In this document: piece after piece, positions 1 through 8,212 of the stretch
Layout of the letters: every line of letters begins with the position of its first letter
How positions within the stretch are numbered: position 1 is the first letter of the stretch
Source: Bacteroidota bacterium
GTDB lineage: Bacteria; Bacteroidota; Bacteroidia; Chitinophagales; Saprospiraceae
DNA: 42,563 nucleotides
Assembly (NCBI GenBank): GCA_024642665.1
Contig: JAHEAR010000006.1
Location: forward strand, 107,559 to 150,121
Reading direction: 5' to 3'
Translations under genes and position numbers: made by a program
The notes under the pieces: generated by a model
What the model was told of the DNA's origin: nothing
Databases searched by the model: none
Seen by the model: the letters and a program-made list of their open reading frames with translations, nothing else

Positions 1-1
1 T

Positions 2-28
2 ACAGATGAAGGACTGCGCCTTCACTGT
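2..28. other. Inverted repeat at the left edge of the window
   Basis: ACAG-TGAAGG at 2-12 (with one bulged A at 6) pairs with CCTTCA-CTGT at 19-28 around a 6-base loop. It lies 18 bases past the stop codon of the minus-strand gene at 47-361, so it could be that operon's terminator stem. A T-run on the minus strand would fall outside the window and cannot be checked. Confidence 0.4.
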
Positions 29-46
29 GGGTCTTAGGTCTATAAC

Positions 47-361
47 CTAAAGCCCCTCCCAATCCGGATCCTTCTTTTCAGAACCGTATTTTTTCCGTGT
101 AATAATCTTTTCCTTCTGTCGATCAATGATCAGCTTGGCGATACCTCTTGCGGCAGGCATATCCGGAGAACGCAAAGCACGTTGGATTTTATATTCTTCC
201 ACATCCAGTCGGTACAGTGAACTCAGTAAGAGATCAATATCACCTTTGAGCATTTCCTCGACACGCGTGGTGAACATATCCAGCAAAGCGGGTTCGTCCA
301 GGATAGACTCGCTTTCTGGTAAAAGGTTGTCAAATAATTCGGATGAATGCTCTTCGCCCAT
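47..361 (-). CDS. Small conserved-looking hypothetical protein (104 aa)
   Basis: I do not recognise this protein. It is 104 residues, highly charged, with no signal peptide or membrane segment, so it is probably cytoplasmic. The N-terminal third is acidic (MGEEHSSELFDNLLPESES), the middle looks helical (FTTRVEEMLKGDIDLLLSSLYRLDVEE), and the C-terminal part is basic (IDRQKEKIITRKKYGSEKK). The segment ALRSPDMPAARGIAKLIIDRQ suggests a helix-turn-helix-like or protein-binding helical bundle, but that is only an impression. It starts 9 bases after the stop codon of the GH3-family gene on the same strand, so the two are almost certainly co-transcribed. The tight spacing and sensible composition make it a real gene; its role is unknown. 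Confidence 0.7.
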   Translation of the reverse strand: MGEEHSSELFDNLLPESESILDEPALLDMFTTRVEEMLKGDIDLLLSSLYRLDVEEYKIQRALRSPDMPAARGIAKLIIDRQKEKIITRKKYGSEKKDPDWEGL

Positions 362-370
362 AAGTTGTGA

Positions 371-1918
371 TCAGGCAGTTTTATTATGGCTCATACGATA
401 ATCGATCATCGAGAGAATATCTTCCACATAGATGCGCTCATTGCAAAGTCTGGGGATCTTGGCCTGACTGCCGGTTTTGCCTTTTTTGTGTAGCCACTTT
501 CTGAAGGTGCCTTTTGGCAGGACGGTGAGTTTTAATGGATTTAAGGCCATACTCAAAAAGCGTTTGGCTTCATAATCGCTGTTGAGTTGCTGGAGATGAT
601 CATCAAGCTTTTCTGCAAAGGCACTGATGTCTCCGGGAGCGTGATCAAACTCGATCAACCAGTGGTGGCCACCTCGACCATTCAGGGTCATATGAATAGG
701 AGCTACTGTATAATCTGTGACCATAGCGCCAAACTCTTTTGAGGTGAGTTCTATCGCCCGATCGGTATTATCGACCATTACTTCTTCGCCGAAGGTGTTG
801 ATATACTGTTGTGTTCGTCCGGTGATACAAATGCGATATGGTTCCTTTGAGGTAAACACCACCGTATCACCAATCTTATAGCGCCACAACCCTCCATTGG
901 TGGTGATGACCATGGCATAAGGTGTGCCGATTTCTACCTCCTGTAGTGAGATGGCTTCAGGGTTTGGTGAGTGCCATTGACCTTCCGGGATAAACTCATA
1001 AAAGATTCCGGTATCGGGGAAAATCAGGAGGCCTTCCTTTCGATCATTTGTATCCTGGGAGGCGAAATAGCCTTCAGAGGCATTATAAATTTCGTGATAG
1101 GCAAAATCATTCTTTGGAAACATCTCTTTAAACTGTTCCTGGTAGGGACCGAAGCCTACGCCCCCGTGCATATAGATGGATGCGTTGGGCCAGACTTCCT
1201 CCATATTTTGGGCACCGGTCATCTCAAGAATCCTTCGAAATAATACAAGGGTCCAGGTGGGGACACCGGCTATCACACCAACATTCTTTCGGCTGCAATT
1301 GCGAGCCATGATTTCTATTTTTTTATCCCATTCCGGAATCAGCGAAGTCGCATAGTCCGGCGTGAAAAAAGGACGTCCAATCCAGGGTAGATGGTGGTAC
1401 ATGATCGCCGAAACATCACCGTACCGTATATCGGGGTGCGTGGTTTTTGAAATACTTCCGGTCATCACCAGATTCTGATCGGCAAAGGCGCGAACTTCAG
1501 GATTACGATGGTAAAGCAAGGCGAGGGTGTACCATCCTGATCGGGCATGGGTGTGATTGAGGTGTTCGGTAGACACCGGAATAAACTTACTCTTATCGGC
1601 GGTGGTGCCGGAGGACTTGGCAAACCAAGTGACCAGTCCGGGCCAAAGGATATTAGTTTCACCGGCCATCATGCGTTTGATCTGGCCATTGATATCATCA
1701 TAGCACCGTATTGGTACCTGACGGGTAAAATCTTTGTAATTTTTGATGGAAGGGAAGCCAAACTCCTTTCCTACTTCTGTTCGTTTGGCTTTATAGACCA
1801 AAGACCGAAGCAGTTTATCCTGCAGGACATGAATCCGCTTTTCCCTATACTGCAATCGGGCGTACAGATAGGAAAGGTAATATGATACAGACGAGTTAAA
1901 CAGGCTTCTAGGTCTCAT
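371..1918 (-). CDS. GH3-type acyl-adenylating / amido-synthetase family protein
   Basis: This 515-residue protein has the layout of the GH3 family, whose plant members adenylate carboxylic acids such as auxin or jasmonate and join them to amino acids. The ANL-fold signatures are visible in order: an SSGTT phosphate-binding loop at residues 102-106 followed by a lysine-rich stretch, YNASEGYF at 278-285, and the hinge-like WRYKIGDTVVF at 345-355. Length matches bacterial members (about 500 residues). There is no signal peptide, so it should be cytosolic. The bacterial substrate is not known to me and the acyl acceptor cannot be read from sequence. It is the first gene of a two-gene unit with the small protein at 47-361. 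The start is the ATG at 1918, which leaves about 110 noncoding bases upstream. Confidence 0.9.
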   Translation of the reverse strand: MRPRSLFNSSVSYYLSYLYARLQYREKRIHVLQDKLLRSLVYKAKRTEVGKEFGFPSIKNYKDFTRQVPIRCYDDINGQIKRMMAGETNILWPGLVTWFAKSSGTTADKSKFIPVSTEHLNHTHARSGWYTLALLYHRNPEVRAFADQNLVMTGSISKTTHPDIRYGDVSAIMYHHLPWIGRPFFTPDYATSLIPEWDKKIEIMARNCSRKNVGVIAGVPTWTLVLFRRILEMTGAQNMEEVWPNASIYMHGGVGFGPYQEQFKEMFPKNDFAYHEIYNASEGYFASQDTNDRKEGLLIFPDTGIFYEFIPEGQWHSPNPEAISLQEVEIGTPYAMVITTNGGLWRYKIGDTVVFTSKEPYRICITGRTQQYINTFGEEVMVDNTDRAIELTSKEFGAMVTDYTVAPIHMTLNGRGGHHWLIEFDHAPGDISAFAEKLDDHLQQLNSDYEAKRFLSMALNPLKLTVLPKGTFRKWLHKKGKTGSQAKIPRLCNERIYVEDILSMIDYRMSHNKTA

Positions 1919-2030
1919 ATTAGCTTTCGATTGGCTGCCATTATTGGAGCCAAAGGAGGATCATTGCTCTAAAATATCAAAAAACCATGAAGATGTATGG
2001 GTATGCGGGGATGTTCTTGTCGTTATATGT

Positions 2031-3527
2031 TTAGAGTGCGCGCATCATTATATCCCACAGCACTTCAAAAGGGATCATCTCCACTTCGATGTTTTCACCG
2101 GATCCGGCCAGAGTGATGGTCCCTAATTGTTCGCGCAGATCTTTGGTATAGCGCTCTGTTCGGATGGGATTAAAGTCTGCTTTGGTCATCTGAATGACCA
2201 TCTTGATCATGCAGTTGCTTCTGAACGAGTCGTCTTTTCGAAGATATCGATAGGCATATTGATTGAGTGAATCAATGCGGTCGATGATAAGATTGTATTC
2301 TTTTCTTTGCAGTAAAAAGGCGATATGCATCAGGTGTATGCTCACATTGATTCCTCTCTTGTCCTTACTAAAAACCGGCACTGTATTTAGAAACTTTCCA
2401 AGCTTAAATTCAGGAAGTTTGTCTCGAAGGTCATCTGGGTTTCCGGCCATACCTGATTCGACAACGAGATGAATGTAACCTAGTGTCGCAAAGAATACTT
2501 CTTTAAAATTATCACCTATGCCATCAAACCTTGGATGACTGATCATTTCTGAAATTAAATCTATTGCTTCTAAATAATTACCTGCATAGAGTTGACCTTT
2601 AAGAGTATAATGGGCTAACACGTACCAATTTAAAGTGCCTGAAACAAGTAAACCTAGTCTTTTCTTACCTAGTTTCACTGCATCTTCTGGACGTCCTGCC
2701 TGAATAAAAGCCCAAGCTCTTCTATTTGTAATACTTGCTAATGCAATTCCAGTTTTGAAGTCAGGTGCACTAAATTCTTCTAATGCTTTTTCTGATAATG
2801 AAAGAAGGCCATCAAAATCCCTTTGATATTCATAATTTGCGGCCAGCACTCGATACCGATTATAGTTGAAAAAATATGTTCTAATACCCTTTACCTTAGC
2901 TAGTTCCTCTGCATAGGCTTGAGCTTTTGCCTTAAACTCTTCACTAGGATTTGCCAAAGACTGTAATTGGGCACGTTGTAGCTCGTAGTAATAATTTTCA
3001 GCTTTAATTTCCCAATTATAAATGTCCATAAACTTCTTTTGAATATTCAAATACTTAGTTAATTTGTATTTATTTAATTCAGTTGAAGAATAATATCCTA
3101 CTAACTGATGGACTTGAGTAAGAACATTTTCAGTTGCATGATACTTGATTGATCTTGTAATTGACTTTTCAGCTAACTCAACAGCTAACTTACCAGATTT
3201 CCTTGCAATTAATATTCTAGATACAAGTGATTGCCGATATCCACTTAAGGCTTCATTTACTCTTGCGTCAGCTGTTTCTGTATTTATATTCTGCATAATT
3301 ATTACCCGAATATATAGCTCCCTCAATCGGGTTTTCAATCTTGAGAAGGCTGTAAGGTTTTTCTTTCCATAAATTTCAAGCATGCATTCATCATCGCTTA
3401 AAACTCTTTCTGAAAGAACTATTGAGGATAACCTTCTAATAGGACTTTTATCATTCTGAGAGATCAATGTTTCTATTACTTTTTTATGCCTAATATTCAA
3501 TTTGGCTAACTCGTAAAGTGTTTTCAT
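2031..3527 (-). CDS. All-helical TPR-like hypothetical protein (498 aa)
   Basis: No enzyme motif is visible. The protein seems almost entirely alpha-helical from about residue 100 on, with TPR-like spacing of aromatic and alanine residues (for example EYQRDFDGLLSLSEKALEEF, RAWAFIQAGRPEDAVKLGKK, LYAGNYLEAIDLISEMI). The first 95 residues form a distinct basic module (SPIRRLSSIVL, then IYGKKNLTAFSRLKTRLREL) that could bind nucleic acid or a partner. No signal peptide. Bases 2550-3527 are clearly richer in A+T than the last 500 bases of the gene and than the neighbours, which suggests acquired or fast-evolving DNA. Divergently placed, 213 bases away, is a gene for a small exported peptide (3741-3965). 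Regulator plus peptide is one reading; I cannot prove it. Confidence 0.8.
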   Translation of the reverse strand: MKTLYELAKLNIRHKKVIETLISQNDKSPIRRLSSIVLSERVLSDDECMLEIYGKKNLTAFSRLKTRLRELYIRVIIMQNINTETADARVNEALSGYRQSLVSRILIARKSGKLAVELAEKSITRSIKYHATENVLTQVHQLVGYYSSTELNKYKLTKYLNIQKKFMDIYNWEIKAENYYYELQRAQLQSLANPSEEFKAKAQAYAEELAKVKGIRTYFFNYNRYRVLAANYEYQRDFDGLLSLSEKALEEFSAPDFKTGIALASITNRRAWAFIQAGRPEDAVKLGKKRLGLLVSGTLNWYVLAHYTLKGQLYAGNYLEAIDLISEMISHPRFDGIGDNFKEVFFATLGYIHLVVESGMAGNPDDLRDKLPEFKLGKFLNTVPVFSKDKRGINVSIHLMHIAFLLQRKEYNLIIDRIDSLNQYAYRYLRKDDSFRSNCMIKMVIQMTKADFNPIRTERYTKDLREQLGTITLAGSGENIEVEMIPFEVLWDIMMRAL

Positions 3528-3740
3528 GATCTCATAGTATTAAGTAACTTACAATCAGTAAATTACAACAAATAAAATACTTTTTCTTTAAAAAATGGAT
3601 GTAAATTTTAACTGTCCGTGTGATTTGCTTTTGTCTGATTCTAGATGGAATTTTGAGAAGTACATTAGAAAGATTGAATGACTAATCTAACTGATTAACA
3701 AAATGCTTACCTACATCATTAACTCATAAAGAAAAAAAAT

Positions 3741-3965
3741 ATGAAAAATGCATTATCTGCCTCCGTTCTACTTCCTATTGTAGCTCTAATTATTTCGACA
3801 TTTCTATCAACCTTTTTTGAGCCTTCATTAAATAAAGCTCGCCCAAACACTGAAATCTTATTTATTAATAGAGAAAACTACCTATTACCAGCTTCTTGCA
3901 TGCCAGATACTTATTTAGCTGACAGATATGTTCAGCCAAAAAGTTTTGTTTCTAATATTAATTAA
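3741..3965 (+). CDS. Small peptide with N-terminal signal or membrane segment (74 aa)
   Basis: The reading frame starts MKNALSASVLLPIVALIIS, a short basic end followed by about 20 hydrophobic residues. That is typical of a signal peptide or a single membrane anchor and unlikely to arise by chance in such AT-rich DNA. The remaining 45 residues are polar, with one cysteine (PASCMPD), and end in VQPKSFVSNIN. No lipobox and no double-glycine leader are seen. The ATG follows an A-rich run (GAAAAAAAAT), as is usual for Bacteroidota starts. It is transcribed divergently from the helical-repeat gene at 2031-3527. Function is unknown; a secreted signalling or toxic peptide is possible, and a chance reading frame cannot be excluded. 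Confidence 0.5.
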   Translation: MKNALSASVLLPIVALIISTFLSTFFEPSLNKARPNTEILFINRENYLLPASCMPDTYLADRYVQPKSFVSNIN

Positions 3966-4206
3966 TATGATGAAAACCAAGCCAAAATCACTTGAATAAA
4001 TCCATATTTTATAACACTCCAAATTACTTTATTAGAAAATTCAGGGCAACACTTCATTAATGTTGATTAAATATTCACGATTAATTTCAAAAGAAGTATA
4101 ATATGGAGACGGATTTCATTTGATTTTTTCGAACAGCTTAATTCTTAGTTGCCTATTTATCAACATCTTAAATATAAGTTATTACACTTCACTGATACTT
4201 TCCACG

Positions 4207-4263
4207 TGTAAAGATGTCTTGTTTTTTTATTTCATTTAGTACGGAAGACCCCACATCTTTACA
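4207..4263. other. Perfect 11-base inverted repeat with 35-base loop
   Basis: TGTAAAGATGT at 4207-4217 is the exact reverse complement of ACATCTTTACA at 4253-4263. Inside the loop, AAGAC at 4245-4249 can alternatively pair with GTCTT at 4216-4220, so two exclusive structures are possible. It lies between the two small reading frames. It could be a structured leader, a small RNA or a protein site. Confidence 0.45.
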
Positions 4264-4325
4264 ATGTTAAAAGGGCTTATTACTTTTTCATAGTAATAAC
4301 ACATACAATTGATTGATTATCAGGC

Positions 4326-4532
4326 ATGAAAAGTCATGCTTGGCATTATTCTACCGACATTATTAACGTAAAATCCATATGGGTTTTGTTAAATGAAAGA
4401 GTTAGAATCCTCAGTAGATTTGTATTGTTAAAAATTCAAACTAAACAATATCAATTATCTAATATGGATGCTTTCCAAATTTTACTTTGTCTGTTAGGAA
4501 TTCTTGGTGGTGACGATTTTGATCCAGCCTAG
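4326..4532 (+). CDS. Possible small peptide ending in GILGGDDFDPA
   Basis: An open frame of 68 codons, or of 22 codons if translation begins at the internal ATG at 4464 (giving MDAFQILLCLLGILGGDDFDPA-like content: a hydrophobic stretch, a GG pair, then six mostly acidic residues). The short version resembles a hydrophobic leader with a double-glycine cleavage site before a tiny acidic peptide. Support is contextual: a hairpin at 4545-4569 and an intrinsic terminator at 4614-4671 follow on the same strand. The longer N-terminus (MKSHAWHYSTDIINVKS) looks non-genic, and its ATG lies within a hairpin. No homologue is recognised. Confidence is low. Confidence 0.3.
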   Translation: MKSHAWHYSTDIINVKSIWVLLNERVRILSRFVLLKIQTKQYQLSNMDAFQILLCLLGILGGDDFDPA

Positions 4533-4544
4533 TTGAAATAAATC

Positions 4545-4569
4545 AATGTTCACAAGTTTTGTGAATATT
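4545..4569 (+). other. Hairpin just after the small peptide frame
   Basis: AATGTTCACAA at 4545-4555 pairs with TTGTGAATATT at 4559-4569 (11 pairs including one G-U) around a 3-base loop, 12 bases after the stop at 4532. There is no clean T-run, so it may be an RNA-stabilising stem rather than a terminator. Confidence 0.4.
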
Positions 4570-4613
4570 TATATATAAAGAATCATTAGTTCTTTTTTGG
4601 GTGTTATGCAATG

Positions 4614-4671
4614 ACCACCTGCTTCTCTTTGCGAGGACGATCTTCTGGCAAACAGTAGGTGGTTTTTTTTT
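4614..4671 (+). terminator. Plus-strand intrinsic terminator with nested stem
   Basis: ACCACCT at 4614-4620 pairs with AGGTGGT at 4657-4663. Within it TTTGC (4628-4632) pairs with GCAAA (4648-4652). Nine T bases follow (4663-4671). The T-run is on the plus strand, so it ends transcription coming from the AT-rich stretch, not uvrA (minus strand). That plus-strand transcript has no large gene, which supports the small peptides or a small RNA. Confidence 0.7.
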
Positions 4672-4691
4672 GACTTTAGAGATTATCTTAA

Positions 4692-7553
4692 TTATAACTC
4701 CTGCTTTAGAAAAGCGCCTGTGTGGCTGGAGGGGTGGCCAGCAACAGATTCAGGAGTACCCGAACACACTATGGAACCACCCTCTTTTCCTCCGTTCAAT
4801 CCCACATCAATAATATAATCAGCGACTTTAATGACATCCATGTGATGCTCAATCACAATGGCTGTATTTCCCCTGTCTACCAGGCTCTGAATGACATGCA
4901 GCAAGTAGCGAATGTCCTCAAAATGAAGTCCCGTCGTAGGTTCGTCGAGGATATAAAGTGTCTGTCCTGTATCTTTTTTTGCTAATTCCTCCGCCAGCTT
5001 CACACGCTGTGCCTCTCCTCCTGATAAAGTGGTGGCCTGCTGCCCCAACGTAATATACCCAAGGCCCACCTCCTGTAAGGTTCTGAGCTTTCGATAGATC
5101 GCCGGTATGTTTTCAAAGAATTCAACGCCCTGCTCGACCGTCATCTCCAGCACATCATTGATCGACTTGGCCTTGTAATGTACCTCGAGCGTCTCGCGAT
5201 TGTACCGCTTACCCATACAAGTCTCACAATCTACCAGCACATCCGGCAGAAAATTCATCTCAATCACACGCCTTCCGGATCCATGACAAGTCTCACATCG
5301 TCCTCCTTTGACATTAAAAGAAAAACGTCCCGGTTTATAACCCCTTATTTTGGCTTCCGGCACATTTGCAAACAAACTCCTGATATCTGTAAATACACCT
5401 GTATACGTGGCAGGATTGGATCTGGGAGTCCGACCAATCGGAGACTGATCCACTTCAATCACTTTGTCTATATGCTCGATCCCCTTTATACTATCATACG
5501 GCAAAGGCCTTTCAAGACTATTGTGCATCGCCTGACGTAAAATAGGATATAAGGTTTCATTGATCAGTGATGATTTCCCACTACCGGAAACCCCAGTCAC
5601 ACAAATAAATGTGCCCAATGGGATTTCGACAGTGACATTTTTGAGGTTATGACCGGTAGCCCCCCTGAGCACAATCTTTTTTCCATTTCCCTTACGTCGT
5701 TCCTCCGGTACTTCTATTTTCCGCTCTCCGGTGAGATATTGTGCGGTCAATCCTTTCGTTTTTAATACTTCTTTCGGCGTTCCACTGGCTACCAGCTCCC
5801 CTCCATGCACACCGGCTCCGGGCCCCAGATCAATCAGATAATCTGCCGCCAGCATGATATCTTTATCGTGCTCCACAACCAATACAGAATTGCCGATCGC
5901 ACTTAATTCTCTGAGGGACTTGATCAATAACTGATTATCCCTCTGATGAAGACCGATCGAAGGCTCGTCCAGGATATAAGTAATTCCGGTAAGTTGCGAA
6001 CCAATCTGAGTGGCCAGCCTTGTTCGCTGAGTCTCTCCCCCTGACATGGTTCTCGAGGGGCGGTTAAGCTGCAGGTAATGCAATCCAACGGTCACCAGAA
6101 AACCCAGGCGATCCCGGATCTCCTTTATGACATCCCTGCCAATAGCCTTTTGTTTTTCTGTCAATCGGGATTCCAAACCGGTAAACCAGGTCAACAAATC
6201 ACCAAGATCAATATTCGCCAGCTGACCAATATGCTGCCCATCAATTTTAAAAAATCTGGATTCCTTTTTAATTCGATACCCTTCACACTCCGGGCATTCA
6301 GAAATCGTCATAAAGCTTTCAGCCCATTGTCTGAGCTTTTCACTGGTTGTTGTTTCATACCAGCGTTTAAGCATATTGACAATTCCTTCAGATCCCAAAT
6401 CAAAAATCAAGTCATGTGGAAGATAATCCGGTGCAGTGGTTGTTCCCGGTTTTCCCCCATGAAGGATAATCGCTAAAGCCTCCGGATCAATATCCTTAAC
6501 AGGTGTGGCGAACGTAAATTTATACTTCTTTGAAATCTGACGCAGCTGCTTGAAGGTATGGTTGTCCCGAACCTCACCAAATGGGACGATTCCGACCTCA
6601 TTAATTGAGCGGGTATCCTCCGGAATGACCTTATCCATATCCACCATGGTCACTTCACCCAAACCATTACAAGTCGGACAAGCCCCATATGGCGAATTGA
6701 AAGAAAAAGAATTGGGCGATGGTTCTTCATACGATATTCCCGAGACCGAACACATCAGGTGCCTTGAATACATTTTGGGGGTTTCCTCCCCTGCTTTTAA
6801 GACCATCAGCATGCCTTCGCCCATGCGCAACGCTGACGAAAGACTACTTGTGATTCGCGCAGTTTTTTCAGGCTGTTTGACCGTCAGCCGATCGACAATC
6901 AATTCAATATCATGTGTCTTATAACGGTCTGCCTGCATTTTCGGACTGAGGTCCAGAATTTCTCCATCGACGCGCACCTTTGTGTAGCCTTGTTTGCGCA
7001 GTTGATCAAACAATTCCCGATAGTGTCCTTTTCGCCCTCGGACTACCGGTGCAAGGATTAATATCTTCTCATTATCGAAATCAGTCAGTACATTTTCGTG
7101 GATCTGCTCCTCTGTATACTGGACCATCTTATCACCGGTGACGTAGGAATATGCTTCTCCGGCACGGGCATACAGCAGTCTTAGAAAGTCATAGATTTCT
7201 GTAATGGTTCCAACGGTAGATCTTGGATTCCAGCCGGATGTTTTTTGTTCAATGCTGATCACCGGGCTCAGCCCATCGATCTTTTCGACATCCGGTCTTT
7301 CGATGCCTCCAAGAAATTGTCTGGCATAGGCTGAGAATGTTTCCAGATAGCGTCGCTGTCCTTCTGCATAAATCGTATCGAAAGCTAAAGAAGATTTTCC
7401 GCTACCACTGATTCCTGTGATCACCACTAGTTTTTCACGGGGAATCTTCAGGTCGATGCCTTTGAGATTGTGCTCGCTGGCACCGATAATCTCTATCATA
7501 TCCTCCTGATCATCAGTATTTATGGGGGTGTTATTTTTCTCTGGCCTGGCCAT
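4692..7553 (-). CDS. uvrA: Excinuclease ABC subunit A (UvrA)
   Basis: UvrA is the damage-recognition ATPase of nucleotide excision repair and loads UvrB on damaged DNA. At 953 residues it is full length. Visible features: first Walker [10 protein letters not shown] at 47-55, a zinc site beginning [10 protein letters not shown] in the first half, the ABC signature [12 protein letters not shown], Walker [14 protein letters not shown], then the second half with Walker [11 protein letters not shown], the CETCHGSG and [10 protein letters not shown] zinc-finger pairs, [15 protein letters not shown] and [15 protein letters not shown]. The start at 7553 gives an 18-residue extension before [15 protein letters not shown]; a start at 7499 is possible, but the upstream promoter (7573-7603) fits the longer form. 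It stands alone and has no visible minus-strand terminator. Confidence 0.98.
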   Translation of the reverse strand: MARPEKNNTPINTDDQEDMIEIIGASEHNLKGIDLKIPREKLVVITGISGSGKSSLAFDTIYAEGQRRYLETFSAYARQFLGGIERPDVEKIDGLSPVISIEQKTSGWNPRSTVGTITEIYDFLRLLYARAGEAYSYVTGDKMVQYTEEQIHENVLTDFDNEKILILAPVVRGRKGHYRELFDQLRKQGYTKVRVDGEILDLSPKMQADRYKTHDIELIVDRLTVKQPEKTARITSSLSSALRMGEGMLMVLKAGEETPKMYSRHLMCSVSGISYEEPSPNSFSFNSPYGACPTCNGLGEVTMVDMDKVIPEDTRSINEVGIVPFGEVRDNHTFKQLRQISKKYKFTFATPVKDIDPEALAIILHGGKPGTTTAPDYLPHDLIFDLGSEGIVNMLKRWYETTTSEKLRQWAESFMTISECPECEGYRIKKESRFFKIDGQHIGQLANIDLGDLLTWFTGLESRLTEKQKAIGRDVIKEIRDRLGFLVTVGLHYLQLNRPSRTMSGGETQRTRLATQIGSQLTGITYILDEPSIGLHQRDNQLLIKSLRELSAIGNSVLVVEHDKDIMLAADYLIDLGPGAGVHGGELVASGTPKEVLKTKGLTAQYLTGERKIEVPEERRKGNGKKIVLRGATGHNLKNVTVEIPLGTFICVTGVSGSGKSSLINETLYPILRQAMHNSLERPLPYDSIKGIEHIDKVIEVDQSPIGRTPRSNPATYTGVFTDIRSLFANVPEAKIRGYKPGRFSFNVKGGRCETCHGSGRRVIEMNFLPDVLVDCETCMGKRYNRETLEVHYKAKSINDVLEMTVEQGVEFFENIPAIYRKLRTLQEVGLGYITLGQQATTLSGGEAQRVKLAEELAKKDTGQTLYILDEPTTGLHFEDIRYLLHVIQSLVDRGNTAIVIEHHMDVIKVADYIIDVGLNGGKEGGSIVCSGTPESVAGHPSSHTGAFLKQEL

Positions 7554-7572
7554 AAGCGGTTTAAAAAGTGTA

Positions 7573-7603
7573 CAAAGGTACGGAACAATAAAAAGGGGGC
7601 AAA
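7573..7603 (-). promoter_or_regulatory. Bacteroidota-type promoter of uvrA
   Basis: Read on the minus strand there is TTTG (7603-7600), 19 bases, then TACCTTTG (7580-7573), which matches the Bacteroidota -7 consensus TAnnTTTG exactly with the usual spacing to the -33 TTTG. It ends 20 bases before the uvrA ATG, implying a very short leader. Confidence 0.7.
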
Positions 7604-8212
7604 GGATGCTATTATATTTTCCCCATTCTCGCTGGCAGACAATTTCCCGTAGTTACGCTTATAGCTGTATGGAAGATGACCGGTATGATGATCAAAGAGG
7701 AGCGATTTGCCAAAGGCAAAAACAATAAAAGTCCTTACTTACCATAAGCTGAACCTTCGATCTATCGTCAGCGTGTACTGCTATACCTGCATTTACCGGC
7801 GTTGAACACTAACATTACCAGGTCGGCCACAATCAAATTGAGATCATATTCTCATTTTTATACGCACTCAGAAACCGGGGATTCTGAGTGATTTTATCAT
7901 TTCTTTATAGCAATTCACTATGTTTTATATCTGAAGAAGCTTTCATAGAAGGCACGTTATATGGATAGATTATTTTATCAAAAACCATTCATAAATAGCA
8001 GATTAACCTGGCTCTCCTGCAAGGTAAAACAGCATACACCCTGTGGGCAGGATAAGTTAATACGGGCTTTCTTGCTTTAATCCTTGCCAGGAATGAACAC
8101 CGGCATTCATATATGGCAGGAATGTTAATTTTATCATTCCTTTGAGCAGACTTTCTGTTTTGAAGAGAGCCAATCAGAAAGATCACCATTTACATTGAAT
8201 ATTTTCGATGCC
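7604..8212. other. Intergenic region between uvrA and the ABC exporter
   Basis: About 600 bases between divergent genes with no convincing gene; the open frames here have no protein-like composition. It contains the hairpin 7706-7720 (TTTGCC/GGCAAA), the strong hairpin at 7865-7890, a direct repeat GSCAGGAATG (8086-8095 and 8115-8124) and a stem AGGAATG/CATTCCT (8118-8141) in the exporter leader. Confidence 0.5.
7865..7890 (+). terminator. Hairpin followed by a T-rich tract
   Basis: CACTCAGAA (7865-7873) pairs perfectly with TTCTGAGTG (7882-7890) around ACCGGGGA, followed by ATTTTATCATTTCTTTA. This looks like a plus-strand terminator although no recognised plus-strand gene precedes it; it may end a small RNA or be a relic of a lost gene. 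Confidence 0.45.

Larger units (their letters stand above)
3528..4691. other. AT-rich intergenic stretch with small ORFs and hairpins
   Basis: About 1.16 kb between the helical-repeat gene and uvrA that is visibly AT-rich and holds no full-size gene on either strand. It contains two small plus-strand reading frames (3741-3965 and 4326-4532), a perfect 11-base inverted repeat (4207-4263), a 7-base hairpin (4277-4299, TTATTAC/GTAATAA), a hairpin overlapping the second reading frame's start (4324-4339, GCATGA/TCATGC) and a plus-strand terminator (4614-4671). Together these imply plus-strand transcription through the stretch. Confidence 0.6.

Noticed and set aside
1-46. tRNA-like or attenuator element at the left edge
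   Set aside because: No cloverleaf or CCA end could be drawn; only a simple inverted repeat is supported.
4614-4692. Terminator at 4614-4671 as the end of uvrA
   Set aside because: The T-run is on the plus strand; on the minus strand the stem is not followed by T, so it does not serve uvrA.
7989-8189. 66-codon minus-strand frame before the ABC exporter
   Set aside because: Composition is not protein-like (many Arg/Cys), no start context or partner; considered noncoding.
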